Below, in pieces: positions 57,212 to 64,000 of a stretch of DNA of 64,000 nucleotides. Source of the DNA: Sporobolomyces roseus. Taxonomy: Eukaryota > Basidiomycota > Microbotryomycetes > Sporidiobolales > Sporidiobolaceae. Where the stretch lies: positions 4,092,001 to 4,156,000 of the forward strand of contig JADILM010000001.1 in the NCBI GenBank assembly GCA_016617785.1, given 5' to 3'. The notes below the pieces were generated by a model. The model worked only from the letters and a program-made list of their open reading frames with translations. It did not search any database and was not told where the DNA came from. Within the stretch, counting starts at the first letter, position 1. Every line of letters starts with the position of its first letter. The translations under genes were made by a program, and so were the position numbers.

Positions 57212-57770
57212 TCTCCATCATAGCAACCGACATCAGCACACAACGAGTGCTCTCGTAGATCTCGACCCCCATTCAACAGCATCGTACAAAGCATATTTAT
57301 TTTATTCGTTTCGCATTCACATTCGTACCCTCTTCTTGTACTCTCTTTGACAGTTGCACCCTCTATATCCCCACAGACCCTGTTGTAGCTTCACTCGCTC
57401 TATGCATACCCACCGGATCTGTTTCGTCGTTTCACTTCTCTCACTTCTTCTTTAGGTTTTTCGCACTTGCTTGTCGTTACAAATAGTTCCTTTCACTCTT
57501 TCGCAACTCACTCTCTCTTTCGTTCTCTCATTTGGATCGTGTTGTCTCCCTCTCCTTTTTGCTTTCGCTGGAATCGAAAACGAACTTACTAGAAAATTGG
57601 TTTACCAGCTTCGTTGCTCTCTGTCGGAAGATGGTCAATCGAGTCCGACTGAGAGCCACTTGAGGTAATGATTCAATTCAAGCCCGAGATATATCGTTGT
57701 ATCATTCAGCACAACTCGTTTCCGCCCGCTTCTACAACAACAACAAACATTCCCTTCATCTCTCCTCCGA
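57212..57770. other. Convergent 3' intergenic region
   Basis: About 560 bp between converging genes, T/C-rich on the top strand, with AATTGG and TATTTATTTTATT patches near 57295 that may serve 3' end formation of the WetA-like gene. No gene. Confidence 0.4.
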
Positions 57771-59438
57771 TCAAGCCCAAATATCGCTGAAACCTCCCTG
57801 TCCTCCCGCACTACTTCCTCCCCCGCTCCCCGAGTTGCCCCAAACGTTTGAGCTGCCTCCCCCTCCTCCTCCAGCTGAGGGACTCGAGAACGCTCCGAAT
57901 TCAGCAAATGGATCGTTCGCTGCTGGTTTCTGAGGTTGAGCGGGAGATGTAGTGGTAGAAGAAGAGGAGTTACCCCAGATCGAGGCGGAGTTCGATGAGG
58001 AGGATTGGAAGGGATCGTGAGAAGTCGTGTTTGATGAGGACTAGTGGAGGGAGATGCGGAATCAATGGATAGTTCGTTAGGAGTGAGAGAGAGGGAACCG
58101 TACGGTAAAGTCTGAGAACCCGTTGTTGTTTTGGTTTGAGGCGTAATTCGATTGTACGTTCGGAACTGGAGGAGGCATCGAGGAAGAATTCGATTGACCC
58201 CATCCACCTCCACTCGAGAAATCGTTCCCACTACCACCGAAATTCAATCCACCTAATCCAGCAGTGACACCTCCAATCGATGAAGATTGTGCTTGATGAG
58301 TCGGTTGCTGAGATTGTTGTGGTCTAGGAGGAGGAGCAGACGAAAATAGGGATAAGATGTCTGCTTTTGGATCTCGCTTGGGTGCTTGAGCTTGCTGTGG
58401 TTGAGGAGTGTAAGAAGGAGGAGCAGCAGAAGGAGCGGGAGTCGAGGAGGGAGAGGGAGAGTCGAAATCTAGGTCGAAGAGTGAGGTGGAGGCGGATGCT
58501 GGAGCGGGAGTGGACTTGTTAGGGACTGTTCGACGGGAAGAGGAAGAGGATGAGGGAGGAGCGGAAAGAAGATCGATCGAGGGAGATGCGGAAGAAGCGG
58601 GTTTGCGAGATGATGTCGAAGATCGAGTGGGTTCAGGTGCGGGAGTGGAAGAAGCGGGAGTCTATCAAGAGTGAAGATTGGAATTGAGTCAGTCATCGAT
58701 ACGAGACACGGAAGGGAGAGAGAGGAAGATTGGGACTTACGGAAGACGAAGAACCTGATTCAAGGGTTTCGGGATCGGGAGGAGGACCTTCCATTGCCCA
58801 TCGCTTCAGCTCGTACTTGCTTCTAATGAAACTTTCCATTTTGCTGTGAACGTTGCAATGGGTCAGTGTCCGAGCGAGTAAACGAATGAGAGGTGAGAGA
58901 AGGAGAAAACTAACTGTTCCGGCGGCATGTGACCCTGTTTCAAATGAGCTTCCCAGTACAAGTTTGCGCGTTTGTTTCCCCATCTCTGAATGTTTGCGAT
59001 TTGTTCAGGAGTCCAAGTATCGAGATCGACAGATTTGACTGAAATGAAGGGAGTCAGCGTGTCAGTCAACATCGAACGAGTCGTGAAGGGACAAGGCTTA
59101 CTCCTAGTGATATGAACACCCATTCCTCTGTGAATCCCTGAGCATCTGATGCACATGAAGCAACCTAGATTAGTTGAAGCCCAACGAGGATCTAAACACG
59201 AGCAAACTCTCTCATCAGTCTCTCAGTCGATGTCGGAGTAGTCAAGAAGGACTTACCATTCCGTTTACAATCTGCGCAAAGCTGTACAGAGGGAGTAAAG
59301 GGAGTGTGAGTCGAGATAGTGACGAGATGAGATTAAACGAGACAAGCTAACCTTGTTCTCTGGTTGTTTGAGCATCCCTTTCAGGATCTCCAAGTGACGT
59401 TGAGTCTCTGCTTTAGATTGTGTATACCGAGCAGACAT
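57771..59438 (-). CDS. AGE2: ArfGAP of the Age2/SMAP type
   Basis: GTPase-activating protein for Arf in Golgi/endosome transport. The start MSARYTQSKAETQRHLEIL leads to the ArfGAP zinc finger CADCKRNDPRWASTNLGCFM followed by CIRC (C-x2-C-x16-C-x2-C), then SGIHRGMGVHIT with the catalytic Arg. VKSVDLDTWTPEQIANIQRW and GNKRANLYWEAHL follow. The C-terminal half is Ser/Pro/Gln/Gly-rich with acidic-aromatic motifs (LFDLDFDSPSPS, DPFAEFGAF) typical of clathrin/adaptor binding. It ends GFSDIWA. The last intron (GTACGG...CACTAG) must be removed to reach that end; reading through would stop early. About eight exons. Confidence 0.9.
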
Positions 59439-59658
59439 CCTGAGCTATTCGGGGTGAAGTGAGAGAGAGAAGAGAGAAGCGAGTCTTTTCGGCTTGCTTC
59501 CTCACGACAGACTCGCTTCGTACAAGAACGACAAGTACGCCAATAGACTGTATAACCACCAATACGACCGATCTCGCGAAAGCGGGTCGCGGTTCACGCT
59601 TCTTGTTCTGACTTCGCTCCCTCGACCTCCCGACCGCAGACTCTGAGCGACGAGCAAG

Positions 59659-61326
59659 ATGAGCGACACTCCTTTTGAGTATCTAGACTCAGTGTCTCCT
59701 ACACTAGAATGTCCAATTTGCCGGTCAGTCCCTCTGTTTCTCCCTCTTCGTTTCCCCACTTTGGAAATTGAAACCTCTCCTCCCTCCTCCCCAGTTCGCC
59801 CCTAGTCGACCCGATCATGCCAGCGAAGTGCCAGCATCTATTCTGTCGACCCTGCCTTGACAGGGCGATGGAAACTTCGCGTAGTTGTCCGATTGATAGG
59901 GAGAGGATTGGGAAGAAGGATTTAGTAGGAGCGCCGAGAGTCGTGATGGAGCTGTTGGGCGAGTTGAGGGTCAGATGTGTCGAATGTAAGGACGAGATGA
60001 AGAGGGAGGATTATGGGAGACATGGAGCGGAATGTAAAGCGAGAAAGGAGGAGAATTCGAGTGAAAACGATAAGGATAGACAGGTCAGGAAGAGCGACTC
60101 GCAAGAAGCAGTAGATGAGAAGGATATGTTAGAGTGCTCAGACTGTCATGAGCTCGTGGGGTCGACGAAGATTGAGGTAAGCTCTTTGCGTTCGTCTGTT
60201 TTCGAATCGCTGACTGAACTTTCTTTCTTATACACAGACCCATTCAACATCGTGTCCATCTATACCCCGACCATGTCGCTACTGCTCTCTCTTACTTCCT
60301 TCGAACTCCCTCGCATCCCACCTCCTCAGCTCCTGCCCTCTCGTTCCAACTCCCTGTCCTCATGCCCTCTTCGGATGCCCTCATATCGGTCCTCGCTCCA
60401 CCCTCGCCTCCGATCACCTCGACACTGAATGTCCCTACGAACTACTCAAAGAGTGTTTCGAGCGATTTCAAGAGAAAGAGCGGGAATGGGAAGGAGAGAA
60501 TTGGAGATTGAGGGAGAAAGTAAAGGGATTGGAAGAGCGATTGGAGGATGTCGAGGAGCTACTGAGGGGCACAAAGTACTCACTAGGCGACTACCTTGTT
60601 CCGGAACCGTTAACGAGCGAGAACGAATCGGTACCTCAGCCTCCTTTACCTTCGACCATCGCTACCCTCACGTCACGCAACGCTTCCCTCTCTTCCTCGC
60701 TCGTAACTCTCACTCAATCTCACACCGACACGCTCCACACAACTCAACAGCTCGTCGAAGAGCTCAACTCGATGAGGAATGTCATTGGCGGAATGCGAAT
60801 GCAGATGGGTGATTTGATGAGGACTGTACAAGTCCTCACTACTCAACGAGGAGGAGCAGCTCTCTCGACCGCCCGAATGGGCTATACTGGAGGAGGAGGA
60901 ATGATTCGACCAGAATTCAAGGCTCGAAGATCCGATTCAGACTCGAGTAACCCAGATCAAGAACAGCTCAATCTCGAACTACAAGATATGTTAGAGCCCT
61001 ACCTCTCATCCTCGTCAGATCCAGAAGAGGATTCGTCGTTGTTCTACCCTCATTCCCATCCTTCACAAAGATTCATCTCTCCTCCTGCTTTCTCTCGACC
61101 TCCTCTACCTCCACTCGCTCAACGGTACTCCTACCCACAGCATCAACATCCTCAATCGTGGCCGAATGGAATGAATTACGTAGGAGGAGGAAACGAAGCA
61201 CCTTCGCTTTTCAACTATCAAGGGATCGGTCGACCTGCTCCTCTCTACCCTCTCGCTGGGGGAGTTGGAACATCAAGGAGGAATGGAAGAGTAGTCGGAG
61301 GCATTGGAGGGGGAATGAAACTTTAG
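59659..61326 (+). CDS. RING-finger protein with TRAF-type zinc fingers
   Basis: Probable E3 ubiquitin ligase. The start is MSDTPFEYLDSVSPTLECPI. The RING reads CPIC ... CQHLFCRPCLDRAM ... CPIDRE, so all metal ligands are present, with an intron just after the first pair. Two TRAF-type zinc-finger regions follow: RCVECKDEMKREDYGRHGAEC, and CRYCSLLPSNSLASHLLSSC with CPHALFGCPHIG. Then comes a coiled coil (WRLREKVKGLEERLEDVEEL; LHTTQQLVEELNSMR). The tail is disordered, Pro/Tyr/Gly-rich, ending GGIGGGMKL. Three exons. It resembles fungal TRAF-like proteins but lacks a MATH domain. It shares a 220-bp divergent promoter with the ArfGAP gene. Confidence 0.87.
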
Positions 61327-61869
61327 AGACTCGTGAGCGAAGGAAAAGAGTATTCTCGAAAGCGTGAGTCTGTAACCTTCACTTCGCTCGCTCGCTGTTT
61401 GGCTTCATACATGATCTGACTCATTCCTGAGGTGTAGGTGCTAGCTTGGACGTTCCCAGCTCGAGAATTCAGCTCGGAGGAGAGAAACGAGTTTTCGATT
61501 CGAAACCTTCGCAACCTCAATCTCGCGGTACTTTCTCCTCGCTACCTCGCTATACACTCTACATTTATCCGCGACTATGGTGGCTACCTCGAGAACGATC
61601 AAAAATCCATTTCGATGTCAAGATCTCCTTCCTCTCCCTCTCTCTTCCTGTCCTTTCTTCCTCTGGGTGATCTCAAGCCAAGCTCTTCGATTCGTACCAC
61701 TGTCTTTGGCCCGAGGGTATAAATTCTGGTCTCTCCCTCTCATCTCTTTCTTCCCTTCTCATCACTTCTCTCTCTCTCTCTCTCTCCACTTCCTACACTC
61801 GACAACCTTCTCTCTCCCTCCTCACTTCAACTTCTCTCCTCGACAACAACAAGCAAGCAAGAACAAGCA
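61327..61869. promoter_or_regulatory. Upstream region of the secreted polyprotein gene
   Basis: About 540 bp. It has a clear TATA box (61718-61724), then a C/T-rich leader with a CT dinucleotide run at about 61768-61787, then an A/C-rich stretch (ACAACAACAAGCAAGC) directly before the ATG. This layout is typical of a strong, regulated fungal promoter. Confidence 0.6.
61718..61724 (+). promoter_or_regulatory. TATA box (TATAAAT)
   Basis: TATAAAT about 150 bp before the start codon of the secreted polyprotein gene. It is one of the few clear TATA boxes in the window, suggesting regulated rather than housekeeping expression. Confidence 0.65.
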
Positions 61870-63447
61870 ATGATCTCTTCAACCTTGATCTCACTCCTCG
61901 CACTCACTCCTCTCGCTTTCGCCTCTCCTACTCCCTCTACTCCTTCAACTACTACTCAAGAGGTTGGGAAACGTGGATTGGGATATGGAGGAATCGGATT
62001 GGGTTACGGCGGAGGATGGGGAGGATGTAAGCTCAACCTTTTCTCTTTCGAAAACTCTTCAAACGATGGAAACTGACTCTCCCTTTTGATTTTGAATCTA
62101 GTCGGTAGGAATCGATTCAGGAAGGAACGTTTCCGCAAGCACAAGAACAAGGCTCTCCTCGCAAAGGAACGCAGACATCGATTCAACCTCGACAAGGATC
62201 AAGCCCTCGCTGCGAAGAACTACAAGGAAACCAACTTTGCTGCCGAGAAGGATCGCAAGTTCGACGACGCAAAGATCAACAAGGCCAAGATTGCAAAGAT
62301 TGCAAAGGAGAAGGATTTGAGGAAGAAGTTGAGGAAGGGAGGAGATTTCTGGAAGAGGCAATTTGAGGGAGATGGTTTCGGATTGGGAGGTGGACTTTAC
62401 GATGGAGGTTACTACGGAGGAGGAGGGTTCGGTGGTGATTTCGGTGGGTTTGACGGAGGTCTTTACGATGGAGGGATCGGTTACTTTGGGGGAGGACAAG
62501 GTCAAAATGATGGAGAAAGTTCTCTCGGTGAGCTACCCCCCCCCCTTCTTCTCTTCTCTTCTCATTCTCATGTGGGGTCGTTACTGACTCGTATCTGAGT
62601 TGAATCTAGTCGGCTCGGAGGAAGGATCGTTCTTGAAGAAACGTCAATTCGGATTCGGTGATTTCGATGGGGATCTTTACGACGGAGGTCTCTACGATGG
62701 AGGTCTCGACTTCTTCGGTGCAGGAGGTGCTTCTCCTCAAACTGCTTCCGAGGGAGTTTCTCCGGAAGTTGCTGCTGAAGGAGACGAAACCGGTGAGCTC
62801 TACTTCTCTCTTTGGTCTCTCTTCCTGGACTCGAGACTGATTACGCTATCTCGTGGTACTCTAGCTTCTCCTGTCGATGGTCAAGTCGAACCTGGTAAGC
62901 TCAACTTTTTCTGATTCTGATTTCTCTACCGATCTGAACTGACGAGATTCGACTCTTTTCCTTAGCTTCTTCTCCCATCAACCCTCAATCCGAAGTCTCT
63001 CCCGATGTTCAACCTACTACCGAACTCTCGAAGCGTCAACTCGACGACGACGCTGCCGAGGGGGAGGATGGAGAACTTTCTCCCGATTCTGCTGGACTCG
63101 ACGACGACGATTCGGAGATGTCGCTCGAGAAACGCTCTTTCGGTCACGGAGGATTCGGCTACGGAGGAGGAGTAGGATACGGAGGATTCGGTGATTTCGG
63201 TGGACGTCGACTCAAGAAGAACTTCCGATTCCGCAACGCCAAACTCGCCAAACTCGCCGAGGTCGAAGCCGCTAGGAGGAGGAAAGCTCTCGAACACGCC
63301 AAGGTCAAGTTCAACACGAAAAAGTTCAACGAGCTCAAGTTCAAGAACCGACTTCACATCAACGAGGACGACAAGGACAAGGCTATCATCGCCAAGGATA
63401 GGAAGAACGTTGACAAGGTCAGGAAGGAAGGATCTGACTTCTTCTAG
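61870..63447 (+). CDS. Secreted Kex2-processed Gly/Tyr-rich polyprotein
   Basis: Not a named family. The signal peptide MISSTLISLLALTPLAFA is followed by a short Pro/Thr pro-segment and five Kex2-type Lys-Arg sites: EVGKR|GLGYGG, FWKR|QFEGDG, KKR|QFGFGD, SKR|QLDDDA and EKR|SFGHGG. Processing would give alternating products. Module 1 is Gly/Tyr-rich then very basic (FRKERFRKHKNKALLAKE, ending GGDFW). Modules 2 and 3 are acidic and Gly-rich with repeated LYDGG. Module 4 is short and acidic. Module 5 again is Gly/Tyr-rich then basic (RRLKKNFRFRNAKLAKL, ending GSDFF). Modules 1 and 5 look like duplicates. Five exons, all introns phase 1. A structural role in the wall or matrix, like other fungal Kex2-repeat proteins, is inference. 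The function is unknown. Confidence 0.85.
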
Positions 63448-64000
63448 ATTGAGGGAGAGGGAGGGATCTTTCAGAGGGAGAGGGATTGTACAGTTTTCGT
63501 TTCTTGTAGAAATAGCTCTTCTTTTCTTTGACGATATTGAAAACCGTCCGTTCTTTTCTTCTCTTTCTCTCTTCGTCTCTGAGAGGGACGAGCTTGAGAG
63601 CTTCTCGAGAGTGCTTGTGGAATAAGCGAGTTCGAGTTCTTCGCTCGAAACTCACAATTTTGAGGGAAACGTTGCCTAGAGAGTGATGGATCGTGAGAGT
63701 GCAGCCTTGAGATTCTAAGATTACGAACCTGGACGAGAAGTGATTGAACCTGCTTCTTCGTCTGAAATCTCGACAAGCTTTCTCCTTTCTTTCTCTCCGC
63801 TATGATTCCCCTACCTCTTCATTTTTCGGAGGTGCTTGATAGGACACAAGAACCTAGCGTGAGAAGTCTTCCTCCCTCTCTGGACAGACTGTGAGGGCTC
63901 GGGTTCTCGTGAAATCGATTCATTGAGGATTCGAAAGAATCGAGCTCAAGGCGTTTCATCCTTGATTCTCTTCCAGAAGAGATTGAACCTCACCTTGTCT
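63448..64000. other. Right-edge region, 3' flank of the polyprotein gene
   Basis: About 550 bp without a supported gene. T-rich patches at 63500-63570 may hold the polyadenylation region. The remainder shows no clear coding pattern and may belong to the next gene's flank. Confidence 0.4.

Noticed and set aside
1..64000. CRISPR arrays, operons, bacterial ribosome-binding sites or complete transposable elements
   Set aside because: Eukaryotic gene structure throughout; no regularly spaced repeats, no transposase or reverse-transcriptase motifs, and no target-site duplications found by eye.

Overview
The window is nuclear DNA of a fungus, most likely a basidiomycete. Genes are dense (about 25 in 64 kb), lie on both strands without operons, and are cut by many short introns. 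Most introns are about 50-100 bases, with GTRNGT-type donors, a CTGAC or CTAAC branch point roughly 20 bases before the acceptor, and C/T-rich 5' leaders. Fungal markers include an Rli1/ABCE1 gene, an ATP synthase gamma chain, a fungal hexose transporter, Kex2-type secreted precursors and a WetA-like protein. A class such as Pucciniomycotina is only a guess. There are no CRISPR arrays, ribosomal RNA genes, convincing tRNA genes or complete transposons.

Layout. 0.7-6.9 kb (-): one very long gene of about 1,800 codons that I cannot assign to a family. 7.8-10.5 kb (+): RLI1/ABCE1. 11.2-13.6 kb (+): hexose transporter, whose 3' end is arm 1 of a 561-bp inverted repeat with arm 2 at 17.2-17.7 kb and a Ser/Pro-rich gene between them. 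18.1-20.4 kb (-): hexokinase, divergent from a CCDC124-like ribosome factor (20.5-21.8 kb, +). 22.2-23.2 kb (-): Ser-rich anchored protein. 23.4-25.3 kb (+): ER-membrane J-protein. 25.9-27.3 kb (+): ATP synthase gamma. 27.8-30.7 kb (+): two tandem paralogues of an unrecognised family. 31-39 kb (-): SGNH/PC-esterase-like membrane protein, TVP38-like protein, small coiled-coil protein and mucin-like single-pass protein. 39.7-40.6 kb (+): cap-binding protein CBC2. 40.7-43.1 kb (-): MutY glycosylase. 43.4-47 kb: two F-box genes, the second FBXO21-like. 47.8-51.2 kb (+): GPAT/DHAPAT-type acyltransferase. 51.5-54.1 kb (+): CNNM/Mam3 transporter. 55-57.2 kb (+): WetA-like regulator. 57.8-59.4 kb (-): Arf GAP. 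59.7-61.3 kb (+): RING/TRAF-type zinc-finger protein. 61.9-63.4 kb (+): secreted Kex2-processed Gly/Tyr-rich polyprotein.

The genes are mainly housekeeping and do not form one pathway. A loose link is sugar uptake (transporter) and phosphorylation (hexokinase) as near neighbours. RLI1, the CCDC124 homologue and CBC2 all serve translation or RNA. The most unusual items are the Kex2 polyprotein with alternating basic and acidic modules, the tandem two-repeat gene pair, the almost identical inverted repeat, and several exons of only 3-15 nt.
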